From a bacterium ADurb.Bin243 (GTDB lineage Bacteria; Muiribacteriota; UBA9980), in contig MWBZ01000009.1 of assembly GCA_002069765.1 (NCBI GenBank), positions 35,244-99,243 of the forward strand: 64,000 nt of DNA, given 5' to 3'. Below the pieces are notes generated by a model. It ran no database searches and was not told the origin of the DNA. It worked only from the letters and a program-made list of their open reading frames with translations. A program made the translations under genes and the position numbers. This document shows, piece by piece, positions 16,569 through 25,782 of the stretch (the first letter of the stretch is position 1; the number at the start of each line of letters is the position of its first letter).

Positions 16569-19220
16569 ATGAAAGACGTGAGTGACATGGGTAGTGAAAT
16601 TAACGACATAATACTTGACAAGCTGTTGGAAAACGAAGGTTCGGACAATAAGTGCGCGGAAATCAAAAACGAAATGATTTCCAATATATCCAAGCATCTG
16701 GCTAATACTCGCGATCCTTTCGCGAAGCGTTCGCTTAATTACGCGTACTGGAATTTAATCACATATGTTTTGAAAAAAAAGGTGGCGGCCACTAAAGGCG
16801 CATCCCCTATGACTTTTTCAAACGACGAGCTCCTGGCCGTAAATTACGGATACGTTTCCGATATGGTCGCGAAATCGAGCGAAAAATTCTCTCTGGAAGG
16901 CATAGACGAAGTTTTCGATTCGTCCACCCGCATCAACGATATCGAGATAAAGTTTTACAGCATTACGGACTGGCTCAACGAGCAGCTCAAAGAATTCATG
17001 GGCATATATGAAATCGAGAAGCTGCGCGCGGAATACGACGCCAAGACCAATAAAACGCAGGAATATAAAAAAAGCATCGAAGACAACGTGATGCTTAAAA
17101 AGCAGGTGCTGGCAAGCATAGGAAGGCAACTGAACAACCCGCAGCTTTTTTTGAGGATTTATAACCTTTCCGAAAAGATCAACCAGAATACCAATAAATA
17201 TTCCCTATTTAAATTCAAGGGCAATTCGGGAATGGCCCTTTCCAAAGAGGAACGCCTCGAATTAATAAATATCGAAAACGATATCAATACTTCGCGCAAT
17301 GAAAGAAAAGAGCTTATTAAATCCTTCGCCGGCCTTAACAACGATCTATGCAAATACGAGGACAACGTTATAGAAAACGAAATCGAATTGCTGGGGCTGG
17401 TTTCCGGCCTGGCAAAGGCTAAAGCCGATCTCGAAAGCTTCATAGTCACTAAAAATGAAACTCCGGCTTCTAAAAAAGAAGATTTTATCAACGACCGCGT
17501 AACCTATATAAAAAATATGTTCGAACTGGTTTCTAAAAGAAATAAGATCGAGCCTACTCCATGCTTGAGCGAAAAAATATCGCCGCGCATTCCCGATATG
17601 ATAATAGAGGCGCTTTGCGAATATTTAAAAGCCGATCCGCGCGTTTTTAAAACAAAAAAATTCAAGAGGTTCGGCTATCCGTCGGTCATTTTCGTTCCCG
17701 GCTGCGGAAACGCCATTTACAGCTACGATTATAACGCTTTTATAGTGCCGTTTTTCCCTCTCACCAATTTCAAGGAATCCGTAATTTCGGCCATGGTGCT
17801 TTATCGCTGGGATTGCGACGAAGACAAGGAATTCCGCGAAGCTTATAACAGCCTCAAGCCTTATAAAAAATTATCGTTCGTCGATTTACAGCGCGCTCTC
17901 ATTAAGGATTTTACCATATACATCACCAAAGAGCTCAAAGGCTATAAACTTTTCGACAAGGAAATAAGGGACTGGTTCAACTGGCAGGTGGCGCCTAAAA
18001 AAGACGAGGTCGTCGAATTCGAGGTCTTAAAACACGGCGAGGCGAAGCACGAAAAAAAATCTGGCCTCGGCTCTCAAAAACCGGAAGACAGGGTCGGCGA
18101 AATAATGGCGAAGGCCTCCGAGGCCGAAATGAAAAGGGACGAAGCCGCGAAGCTTATGGAAGAAGCCGAAAAAGCCCTTAACGAATCCCACGAAGCCGCT
18201 ATTCAGATAGCGTCCGAAGCGGCGCGCCTGTCGGAAGAGGCGGCCAATAAATCCGTGGAGGCGGCCCGCGCGGATATGTCGGTGAAGGCCGACTTTATGA
18301 TAAAAGCGGCCGAAGCGTCAGGAAAAGCCATGGAGGCCACCGTTAAGGCGGCCGAAGCGGCCAAGGCTGAAAACGAGGCTAAAATAGCTTTTGAAAGCAA
18401 AAAGGCCGAGTTCGAAAAGCTCAAATCCGAAGCGGAAACCGTAAAGGGCCTGGCCAAAAACGAAATGGCCAGGGCCAGCGAAGCTAAGGCGGCCGAAGAC
18501 GCCAAAATAGCCGAATCTAAAGTGAAGCTCGGCGAAATGCTTAAAACAGCCGCGGCGGAATCTAACAACGCTAAAGAACTCGCCGAAAAACTTAAAACCG
18601 AAGCCGAGAAAGTTAAAGGAGAGCTTCAGCAAAAATGCGCCGAAGCCATAAAGGCCGAGCAGGATTATAAAGCCGCGTCTGAAGTTTTAAGCGCGGTAAA
18701 CGGATATCTCAAATTGAACGGGCCTGAACTTCTAAAGATTAAAAATTACGAAGAGCTTAAAGCAGAAGCTTTTTCAAAAATAGAATCTCAGGGCGGCGAG
18801 CAGGCGCTTCAGGAAACTGGCGACGGCGATTTTGACACTCGCGCTTTGTTCGAAGAGCAGTTAAAGGCGCTCAGGGAAGAAATCGAAGCCCTTAAAAAAG
18901 AAAATTCCGAACTTAAAAATTCGGGCGGTTCCCAGCCCATTCAGGCAAGCGCGTCTTCGCCGTCGGCCGTCGATTACTCGCAGATACCCGTAGAAGAGCG
19001 TTTCAACGTCGCGAGAAGCCTTATATACAGCAAGATAAAAGCCATCATAAAATCCGAGAACGTCGGAGAAAAGCTGGCGATTCTGCCTTCGCCTAAAAAC
19101 GCCGAAGCGGTGAACATACATCTGCTCAATATAAATGTTACAAGCGGAGAACTCGACCTTATATTAAATACGCTGCTGATACAATCGAAATTGCAAAAAT
19201 TCAGCGAGCTTATTAAATAG
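16569..19220 (+). CDS. Paralogous unknown-family protein, copy 1 (long Ala/Glu/Lys coiled coil)
   Basis: I do not recognise the family. The 883 residues show a helical N-terminal part (LNYAYWNLITYVLKKK, SITDWLNEQLKEFMG), a predicted coiled coil (about 140-290, with INIENDINTSRNERKEL-type repeats), and KRNKIEPTPCL. A core follows with FVPGCGNAIYSYD near 374 and YRWDCDED near 411. An Ala/Glu/Lys-rich coiled coil resembling TolA stalks spans about 505-690, and a conserved C-terminal domain spans about 810-883. No signal peptide or membrane helix is seen, so it is probably cytoplasmic. It shares the core and C-terminal domain with the genes at 20054 and 22205. The ATG at 16587 is an alternative start that would align better with copy 2. 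Confidence 0.8.
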   Translation: MKDVSDMGSEINDIILDKLLENEGSDNKCAEIKNEMISNISKHLANTRDPFAKRSLNYAYWNLITYVLKKKVAATKGASPMTFSNDELLAVNYGYVSDMVAKSSEKFSLEGIDEVFDSSTRINDIEIKFYSITDWLNEQLKEFMGIYEIEKLRAEYDAKTNKTQEYKKSIEDNVMLKKQVLASIGRQLNNPQLFLRIYNLSEKINQNTNKYSLFKFKGNSGMALSKEERLELINIENDINTSRNERKELIKSFAGLNNDLCKYEDNVIENEIELLGLVSGLAKAKADLESFIVTKNETPASKKEDFINDRVTYIKNMFELVSKRNKIEPTPCLSEKISPRIPDMIIEALCEYLKADPRVFKTKKFKRFGYPSVIFVPGCGNAIYSYDYNAFIVPFFPLTNFKESVISAMVLYRWDCDEDKEFREAYNSLKPYKKLSFVDLQRALIKDFTIYITKELKGYKLFDKEIRDWFNWQVAPKKDEVVEFEVLKHGEAKHEKKSGLGSQKPEDRVGEIMAKASEAEMKRDEAAKLMEEAEKALNESHEAAIQIASEAARLSEEAANKSVEAARADMSVKADFMIKAAEASGKAMEATVKAAEAAKAENEAKIAFESKKAEFEKLKSEAETVKGLAKNEMARASEAKAAEDAKIAESKVKLGEMLKTAAAESNNAKELAEKLKTEAEKVKGELQQKCAEAIKAEQDYKAASEVLSAVNGYLKLNGPELLKIKNYEELKAEAFSKIESQGGEQALQETGDGDFDTRALFEEQLKALREEIEALKKENSELKNSGGSQPIQASASSPSAVDYSQIPVEERFNVARSLIYSKIKAIIKSENVGEKLAILPSPKNAEAVNIHLLNINVTSGELDLILNTLLIQSKLQKFSELIK

Positions 19221-19266
19221 TTTTACGCTTTAGTTAATTTTATGCTCATTTAAAACGGAGGAATTT

Positions 19267-20067
19267 ATGGGATTTTTCTTCGATAATAAAGCGGGAATGC
19301 TGCCGCGGTTATTGGCCGCAGCATTTTTATCCTGCGTTCTGGCGCTATTCTGCGCTTCGCCCGTTCCGGCCGAAGCGCAGCAGGCCCGAAAGACGGGAGC
19401 CGTTAAAACCGCTCCTAAAAAAAATAAAGCCGCCTTCCGTTCTTCTGGAAATGCCGTTTCCACATACGAGGCGAAAAAATCGCCGGCTGCAGTCCGTTCA
19501 GGGCTTTCGGCGGTTTTAATAGACCCGGCTTTTGAAAAAGAAATTTTAAATATTAATTTTTTTGAAGACGCTACGAACGAAGTGGAATATATGCAGATTT
19601 ATTCCGCTCTGGCTGACGACATAGATAAATTCAAAAAAGAATTAAAAAACTCGGTGGATTCGGCTAACGATCGATATGCCCGCTGCCTTGGCAAAGCTGC
19701 CTCCCGCCACAGGGCCGAGCTGGCCGAAATTAATCGAAATATAAGCAAAAGCGGCGATCCGCAAAGGGCGCAGAGCTTAAAATCCATGCTCGCCGTTTTA
19801 AAGAAGGAGCACCTCGATTATTACGGCCTGGAGGCCGTCAGCGTTAAAGAAAAATTCGACGGGCTTTTTAAAGCTTTTTTAACTTCCTTCGATATCCAGA
19901 AAAAAGTTTTGACGTCAAAAACTCCATATGAAAGCGCCACTTCCGAAATATCCATAGCGCTCGATAAATTCGAAAAAGGCGTCAGGGTCAAAAACTCCGT
20001 AATACAAAAACGCGTCGGCGATAAATTCAATGAAATCATTAATGGAGCGGACTATGGCGACAAATAA
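19267..20067 (+). CDS. Secreted helical protein embedded in the paralogue cluster
   Basis: Not a recognised family. The 266 residues have a long signal peptide (hydrophobic about 12-32, cleavage near AEA-Q), a basic Lys/Ala-rich spacer and a mainly helical body (VEYMQIYSALADDIDKFKK onward) with heptad-like Leu/Ile spacing. It has an excellent ribosome-binding site (CGGAGG, 7 bases upstream). Its last 14 bases overlap copy 2, so expression of the two is coupled. The position between two paralogues suggests a functional partner on the other side of the membrane; this is inference. Confidence 0.7.
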   Translation: MGFFFDNKAGMLPRLLAAAFLSCVLALFCASPVPAEAQQARKTGAVKTAPKKNKAAFRSSGNAVSTYEAKKSPAAVRSGLSAVLIDPAFEKEILNINFFEDATNEVEYMQIYSALADDIDKFKKELKNSVDSANDRYARCLGKAASRHRAELAEINRNISKSGDPQRAQSLKSMLAVLKKEHLDYYGLEAVSVKEKFDGLFKAFLTSFDIQKKVLTSKTPYESATSEISIALDKFEKGVRVKNSVIQKRVGDKFNEIINGADYGDK

Positions 20068-22135
20068 AATTTTCGACGATATTTTTTCCACCGATCATTC
20101 TGAAAGGGCCGTGGCGTTTAAAAACAATATTAAAACGGCGATAGCCAGTTTTAACGCTAACCCGTCTAATATCGCGCACATAAGATATTTAAACAGCCAG
20201 TACTGGGACATGGTTTTTTTCATAGTAAAAAAACGGCTTTTATCCACCGGCGAGCTCCATTTCAGCGACAGCGAAAAACTGGCGATAGACTTCGGCTATA
20301 TTTCCGACGAACTGCTGGGCGAAAACAATCAGATAACCCCTGATTCGCTGTCTGAAAGCGTCGATTCAGTATCCGAAAGCGGCTGTCCGGTAAAATGCTT
20401 CTCTATTTCTTCATGGCTTTACGAGCAGCTTCAGGATTTCATGGGCGTCAACAAGCTGAAGGAATACGAAAAAAAATACGAAGCGTTAGTGGCGACGGTA
20501 AATAATTTAAGGGATGAAAAACTCGTAGTTATAGAGTCTAAGAAAAAACTCGATAAACACTTCTCCGAACATCCGCCTAAAAATATTGCCCGTCCCGATA
20601 TAGACAAGCTGCTGGCATATAACGTAAAAGTGGACGAGGCGCTCGAAAAATACGGCGCGTTGAGATCGCGCATACAAAACGAGCTCCTGCTCAAAAAAGA
20701 CGAGCGCGTGGAGTTCGTCAACCTTGAAAATCAAATCAATAGAACCAGAGAAGAAAGAAAGAGGTTCTGCAAGTCAAAACCGGGCCTGAACCAGGATTAT
20801 ATCGCCAACCTTTATTTCCTCGAAGATATGATAATCCAGAAAGAACATGAAATTTTCGATAATGTTACTTTGATAGGCAAAAGCAGGCAGAAAATCGAAG
20901 AATTCATATATTCGAAAAAAGAAATATTAGACGAAGAAAAAGACGATTTTTTAAAGGAAAGAATATCGGCTATAAAAAATATTATAGAAGTCATATCCAG
21001 GAGCAATAAAATAGAGCCGGTAATATTTCTCACGCAGGGCATTATTAAAAATATTCCTCGGCAGATATTTAATTTGATCGAGCTCGTTCTCGAGCTGGAC
21101 CCTGATTTTTTTGAAAACAAGAAAGTTAAAATGTACGGCTGTCCCGATATAATCCTGGTTCCCGGCAGGGGAAAAGGCGATTACGATTACCATTTAAACG
21201 CCTTCATAGTTCCGCAGTTTCCGACGAAAGACTTTACCGATTCATTTCTTAACGCTATGGCCATTTACAGGTGGGAATGCGACGACGAAAATAAGCTCAA
21301 AAACTCATACTCGTTTTTAAAATCGAATAAATATTTTACCAATACGACTACTTTGATGCAGTCGTTTATAAAAAATTACGGCCTTTATATTTCAAAAAGC
21401 CTTTCAGGCGAAGATACCGCCATTCTCAGCGAGTTCGATTACGAAACCAGAGGATGGTTCATCGGCTATATTTCTCAAAAAGAGGTGCAGCAGGCTTCGG
21501 GCGGTTCGGGCGTTGAAGAAACGTTCGAAACCGGCGGCGAAACCGGGTTAGAAAGCCCTGATTCCGGGGCGGATAAGGCCGAAATTACTCAGGCGCCTTC
21601 CGATACGCAGGCCGCGGAAAAAATTACGCCTTCAGAGACGCCGAAACCGCTTGCGAAAGAAAAAAGCCTGAAAGTCGAGATAATATCAGCGGAATTAAAG
21701 TCCGGAAAAAAATCGCAGCTCAAGCTTCCGGGCGAATTCGCACCCGACGAAACCTCGGGCGCCGATGCCGAACCTTCCGCCCCGCAGATTTTAAGCGGCC
21801 TTAAAAAAAACTTAAAGCTTCCCGGAGAGTTCGGCGGAAGCGGCGACGCCCCCGCGGAAATTCATTTAGCCAAAGAAAGCCCGGCCGCCAGGGAAGTCAG
21901 TGAAACCATATCGCTGCTTCTCAAGGAAAATTCCGCTATAATAAAAAAACGCATAAAATCGGTTTTCAAGTTAGACGACGTGACGGTCGAGCCTTCGAAA
22001 GACCATCAGAAAGTCAATATCACGATTTCAAACCTCGACGCTAATCAGGTAAAGCATTTTCTAAATCTGATGTCGCTTCAAAGCAAGTACTATAAATTTA
22101 TGTCGTCTTTATTGAAAGAAGAAGAGATCGGCTAG
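20054..22135 (+). CDS. Paralogous unknown-family protein, copy 2 (KLPGEF-repeat linker)
   Basis: The 693 residues align along most of their length with the neighbours: SQYWDMVFFIVKKR, SISSWLYEQLQDFMG, a coiled coil with NLENQINRTREERK, SRSNKIEPVIFL, VPGRGKGDYDYHLNAFIVP near 368, YRWECDDE near 404, and a C-terminal domain (about 620-693). The linker (about 475-615) is acidic, and it holds two copies of a K-x-LKLPGEF motif about 40 residues apart. No membrane segment or signal peptide is seen. The ATG at 20054 was chosen because GGAG lies seven bases before it; in-frame ATGs at 20030 and 20042 lie deeper in the preceding gene. A hairpin with T-tract starts at its stop codon. Confidence 0.8.
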   Translation: MATNKIFDDIFSTDHSERAVAFKNNIKTAIASFNANPSNIAHIRYLNSQYWDMVFFIVKKRLLSTGELHFSDSEKLAIDFGYISDELLGENNQITPDSLSESVDSVSESGCPVKCFSISSWLYEQLQDFMGVNKLKEYEKKYEALVATVNNLRDEKLVVIESKKKLDKHFSEHPPKNIARPDIDKLLAYNVKVDEALEKYGALRSRIQNELLLKKDERVEFVNLENQINRTREERKRFCKSKPGLNQDYIANLYFLEDMIIQKEHEIFDNVTLIGKSRQKIEEFIYSKKEILDEEKDDFLKERISAIKNIIEVISRSNKIEPVIFLTQGIIKNIPRQIFNLIELVLELDPDFFENKKVKMYGCPDIILVPGRGKGDYDYHLNAFIVPQFPTKDFTDSFLNAMAIYRWECDDENKLKNSYSFLKSNKYFTNTTTLMQSFIKNYGLYISKSLSGEDTAILSEFDYETRGWFIGYISQKEVQQASGGSGVEETFETGGETGLESPDSGADKAEITQAPSDTQAAEKITPSETPKPLAKEKSLKVEIISAELKSGKKSQLKLPGEFAPDETSGADAEPSAPQILSGLKKNLKLPGEFGGSGDAPAEIHLAKESPAAREVSETISLLLKENSAIIKKRIKSVFKLDDVTVEPSKDHQKVNITISNLDANQVKHFLNLMSLQSKYYKFMSSLLKEEEIG

Positions 22136-22153
22136 CCGGATCTTCCGGCTTTT
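22134..22153 (+). terminator. Short hairpin with T-run between copies 2 and 3
   Basis: AGCCGGA (22134-22140), a three-base loop and TCCGGCT (22144-22150) form a perfect 7-bp stem followed by TTT. It overlaps the TAG stop of copy 2. The stem is short, so it may attenuate rather than stop transcription into copy 3. Confidence 0.5.
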
Positions 22154-22204
22154 AATTAATCGCGGCTGCTGATTGAAGCGCCGCTTATATATGGAAGATT
22201 GAAT

Positions 22205-24298
22205 ATGCATGTAAATGATTTTTTTAAGGGCGTCTCCGACGCTTTCGCCGCTAACAGAAGCAATGCCGGGTTAATTTTCGCCATGGTTTTATTCTTCATT
22301 CTGGCGATATTCGTTTATTTCAAATATTTCACCAGTCCGAAACCGAAAGTCGTACATGAACCTAAAAAATCTAATAAATATGCCAATCAGAAAGCCGGAG
22401 CTGTTAACCGCCTTATAGAGGCCATTTTCGCCGGAGACGCTTCGCAGGAAGCCGTTGCGCTTAAAAATCTCACCAACCATTATATCGATAATTACATTGA
22501 AAATTCCCTTGACGCGCTTACTATAAACGCTCTCAACGCCAAATACTGGGATATCGTAACATATATAATCAACAAAAAGTTTAGAAACGAAGGCGATAAT
22601 CTTTTTGAACTTACTTTCAGCGAAGACGAAAGAAAAATTATCGATTTCGCTTATCTGTCCGACCGCCTGGTGCTTTCTTCGAGCGGATTCGACGATTCGA
22701 TGCTTAACGACGTGCTCGATTCGGAATGTTATATTAAAGATTACGATTTTAAAATACACACGATAACTTCATGGCTCAGCGCGAGCCTCAAGGAATTTAC
22801 CAGCGCCAACGCGCTCGAAAGGCTCAGCGGCGAATACGAAAGCATAAATTCCAGGCTGAACATGGCGAATATGGAAAAAGAAATCAGCTTTAAAACGCGC
22901 AAGCTGCTTTTATATGAAATCGCCAAGCAGAACGCCGGAAAGCCGCTGGTTAAAGCCATGATGGCCACCAGCGATAAAATCGAAAGGATAATCGACGCTT
23001 ATTCTTTTTACAAATATAAAACAGGAAGCGGTTTTTCGATGACGAAAGAAGAGCTTCTCGAATTCGTCAATATTGAAAATTTTTTGATAAACAGCCTCAG
23101 AAACGAACGCAGGGAAGAGCTTAAAAATATAGCCTACGGAGAGCGGTACAACACCGAACTGATAAGCCTGGAAACCGAGCTGGTGAATAAGGAATGCGAG
23201 CTTTTGAAACTGGTTTCTTTAAAAGCCAGATGCCTCTCCGAAATCGAAAAATACGACCTTTGCAGAAAGCGCGCTAGCGCGCAGTCTAATATAGATTTTC
23301 TCGTGTCGAAGATCGAATACATTAAAAATACGCTGAACCAGGTGGCTAAAAGAAATGAAATCGAGCCGCTTTTATTCATGACCAAAAAAATCTATAAAAA
23401 GATACCCGATATGGTATTTCAGGTGATAGCCAAATTTTTAGAGGCCGATCCGCAGATTTTTAAATCGAAGATATCTAAAAACTCGGGAATACCGGAAATA
23501 CTTTTCGTTCCGGGCTGCGGAAACGGAATTTACAACGTAGAAACCAACACTCTTATTCTTCCGGAGTTTCCTATAAAAGATTATAACGTACTGGTGATAA
23601 CCGCTCTGGCGCTCTACCGCTGGGAGTGCGACGACGAAGGCAATCTCAAAAGGTCTTTCAATTCGCTTAAATGCAATAAAAAACTCACTTTTGCTGCTCT
23701 GCAGCAGTTATTCGTGAAATGCTACGTTAATTTCATCACCAAGGACAAGGAAAGCTTGGGGCTTGAAAAAGATATCCTGGACTGGTTCAAGTTTGAAATA
23801 TCTCCTAAAAAAGGCGAGGAAATAAGGGTCGAAATTAAAAGCAAGGCCGCTTCGAAGCAGGCCGAAGAAGCCGCTCCGGGTGAAGAAACGGTCCTGAAAG
23901 AAGAAGACGCGCAGGCGGCGGCGCAGGAAGCGCCGGATAGCAAAACGCCCGATACCGGGGCGCGGCCGGCCGGCGAAGCGGCCCCGGCTTCCGAAGATAA
24001 AAAGCAGGCCGAAGCGCCGGCGTTAATCGAAACCGCGGGCGCCCTCGAAGACGCCAAAAAGCCTCAGATAAGCGAGGAACAGCTCAAACGCGAGCTGGTT
24101 TACGATAAACTCAAACTGCTTTTTAAAAACAACGAACTCGACGAAAATAAAATATCGGTTAATTTCATAGACGAAGAACATAATTTTAATATCGAATTTA
24201 AAAATATCAGCGTTAAAAATTTCGACGAGTTTTTTAAAACTATTTACGAAAATCCAAAACTTAAGGACTTGTTGACCGGAATTTATAAAAAGTCTTAG
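22205..24298 (+). CDS. Paralogous unknown-family protein, copy 3 (N-terminally membrane-anchored)
   Basis: Same unrecognised family as the two preceding paralogues, but with an N-terminal membrane helix (about 20-42, IFAMVLFFILAIFVYF) after a short N-terminus; the bulk is probably cytoplasmic. The body has AKYWDIVTYIINKK, TITSWLSASLKEF, the coiled coil with VNIENFLINSLRNERR, AKRNEIEPLLF, FVPGCGNGIYNVE near 433, YRWECDDE near 471, an Ala/Glu/Pro-rich linker (about 545-625) and the shared C-terminal domain (about 625-697). The ATG at 22205 has GGAAG seven bases upstream; the in-frame TTG at 22199 is too close to that site. Confidence 0.8.
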   Translation: MHVNDFFKGVSDAFAANRSNAGLIFAMVLFFILAIFVYFKYFTSPKPKVVHEPKKSNKYANQKAGAVNRLIEAIFAGDASQEAVALKNLTNHYIDNYIENSLDALTINALNAKYWDIVTYIINKKFRNEGDNLFELTFSEDERKIIDFAYLSDRLVLSSSGFDDSMLNDVLDSECYIKDYDFKIHTITSWLSASLKEFTSANALERLSGEYESINSRLNMANMEKEISFKTRKLLLYEIAKQNAGKPLVKAMMATSDKIERIIDAYSFYKYKTGSGFSMTKEELLEFVNIENFLINSLRNERREELKNIAYGERYNTELISLETELVNKECELLKLVSLKARCLSEIEKYDLCRKRASAQSNIDFLVSKIEYIKNTLNQVAKRNEIEPLLFMTKKIYKKIPDMVFQVIAKFLEADPQIFKSKISKNSGIPEILFVPGCGNGIYNVETNTLILPEFPIKDYNVLVITALALYRWECDDEGNLKRSFNSLKCNKKLTFAALQQLFVKCYVNFITKDKESLGLEKDILDWFKFEISPKKGEEIRVEIKSKAASKQAEEAAPGEETVLKEEDAQAAAQEAPDSKTPDTGARPAGEAAPASEDKKQAEAPALIETAGALEDAKKPQISEEQLKRELVYDKLKLLFKNNELDENKISVNFIDEEHNFNIEFKNISVKNFDEFFKTIYENPKLKDLLTGIYKKS

Positions 24299-24379
24299 CC
24301 GTTAATTAATTCCGGCGGCTACAAATTCAGCTTTTCAATCGAGGCTCATATAATTTCAACCCGTTCAAGCGATTAATTA

Positions 24380-24408
24380 TTGATAAAATCATAAAAAAAT
24401 GGTATAAT
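24380..24408 (+). promoter_or_regulatory. RpoD-type promoter TTGATA-N17-TATAAT
   Basis: TTGATA at 24380-24385 and TATAAT at 24403-24408 with a 17-base spacer, ending 109 bases before the aminotransferase ATG at 24518. It separates this gene from the paralogue cluster. Confidence 0.75.
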
Positions 24409-24517
24409 AAATCGTTAGCGAAAAACATTTGAAAAAATTTCAAAATATGAATGCCTGTTCATCTGCATGGCGTTCTTTCGTCGTTTTCAAGAATTTAATA
24501 AATATCGAGGAAGTAAA

Positions 24518-25714
24518 ATGCAAACCTCTCTGCGAAAAGAAAAAGAATTCGAAATCAGCCCTGATTTTATTCCCTTTCATAAAGCCTGGTTCGGCCCGGA
24601 AGAAGAAAACGAAATACTCGACACGCTGCGTTCCGGATGGATCACTACCGGCCCGAAGACCAAGAAATTCGAAGAGGATTTCAAAAATTATTGCCAAGCT
24701 AAACACTGCGTGGCGCTGAATTCATGCACCGCGGCGCTTCACCTGGCATACGCGGCTTTGGGCGTCGGCCCCGGCGACGAAGTCATAACCACTCCCATGA
24801 CGTTCGCGGCCACGGCCAACGTGGCCGTACATCTCGGCGCAAAACCCGTTTTCGCCGATATTATGCCGGAAACACTCAATATACATCCCGCCGAAATAGA
24901 AAAGAAACTCACCGCAAAAACCAGGGTGATAACGGCTGTTCATTATGTAGGCCAGCCGTGCAAAATGGACGAGATATCCGAAATAGCCCGCTCTAAAGGC
25001 GTTGCGGTAGTAGAAGACGCCGCGCACGCCACCGAGGCGGTTTACAAAGGACGCAAAATAGGTTCCATTTCCGATATGACGGCTTTTTCGTTTTACGCCA
25101 CTAAAAATATTACTTGCGGCGAAGGCGGCGCGCTGTGCGTTAATAGAGACGACCTTATAGACAAAATAAGGATACTCGGCCTTCACGGCATGAGCAAAGA
25201 CGCCTGGAAGCGTTATTCCAAAGACGAGTTCAAGCATTATGAAATCCTTTATCCCGGCTACAAATACAATATGTTCGATATTCAGGCCTCGCTCGTAATG
25301 CATCAGCTCAAAAAAGTCGAACAGTTCTGGGAATTGAGAAAACGCTATGTAGATAAATATAACGAGGCTTTTAAAGATATCGAGCAGATTAAAACCCTTA
25401 AAATTATGCCCGACGTTAAGCATTCGTACCATCTTTATACGGCGCTGCTTAAAACCGAGATGTTAAAATGCACTCGGGACGAGTTTTTGAGCGAGCTGCA
25501 GAAATTGAATATCGGCGTTTCGGTTCATTTTATAGCCCTGCACCTGCATCCTTTTTACCGCGACGCATACGGATATAAGCGCGGCGACTTTCCCAACGCC
25601 GAATACGCTTCCGACAGAGTGATTTCTCTTCCGCTATTTCCGAGGATGAACGATAAAGACGTAGAATACGTAATTTCCGCCGTCGCTCATCTTATAAAAA
25701 AATATAAAAAATAA
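24518..25714 (+). CDS. DegT/DnrJ/EryC1/StrS-family PLP aminotransferase
   Basis: Fold-type I PLP enzyme of the sugar aminotransferase family, typically transferring an amino group from glutamate to a nucleotide-linked keto sugar. The 398 residues show GWITTGPKTKKFE, LNSCTAALHLA, GDEVITTPMTFAATAN, VVEDAAHA with the PLP-binding Asp167, and YATKNITCGEGG with the Schiff-base Lys196. The C-terminal part includes the YKYNMFDIQASL and VHFIALHLHPFY segments. The ATG at 24518 was chosen for its GAGGA site; upstream in-frame codons lack one. The exact sugar is not determinable, and no other nucleotide-sugar genes are adjacent. Confidence 0.9.
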   Translation: MQTSLRKEKEFEISPDFIPFHKAWFGPEEENEILDTLRSGWITTGPKTKKFEEDFKNYCQAKHCVALNSCTAALHLAYAALGVGPGDEVITTPMTFAATANVAVHLGAKPVFADIMPETLNIHPAEIEKKLTAKTRVITAVHYVGQPCKMDEISEIARSKGVAVVEDAAHATEAVYKGRKIGSISDMTAFSFYATKNITCGEGGALCVNRDDLIDKIRILGLHGMSKDAWKRYSKDEFKHYEILYPGYKYNMFDIQASLVMHQLKKVEQFWELRKRYVDKYNEAFKDIEQIKTLKIMPDVKHSYHLYTALLKTEMLKCTRDEFLSELQKLNIGVSVHFIALHLHPFYRDAYGYKRGDFPNAEYASDRVISLPLFPRMNDKDVEYVISAVAHLIKKYKK

Positions 25715-25782
25715 ACGCAGGCCGCGTTTATCGCCAACGCGCGCGCGAGCTCTATAAATAATTTTAAATTCGAAGGGGTAGT

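Noticed and set aside
17640..17860. Metallopeptidase active site in the core of the paralogue family
   Set aside because: The strand-helix arrangement around VPG-x-G and YRW-x-CD loosely recalls zincin-like folds, but none of the three copies has HExxH or other clear metal ligands.
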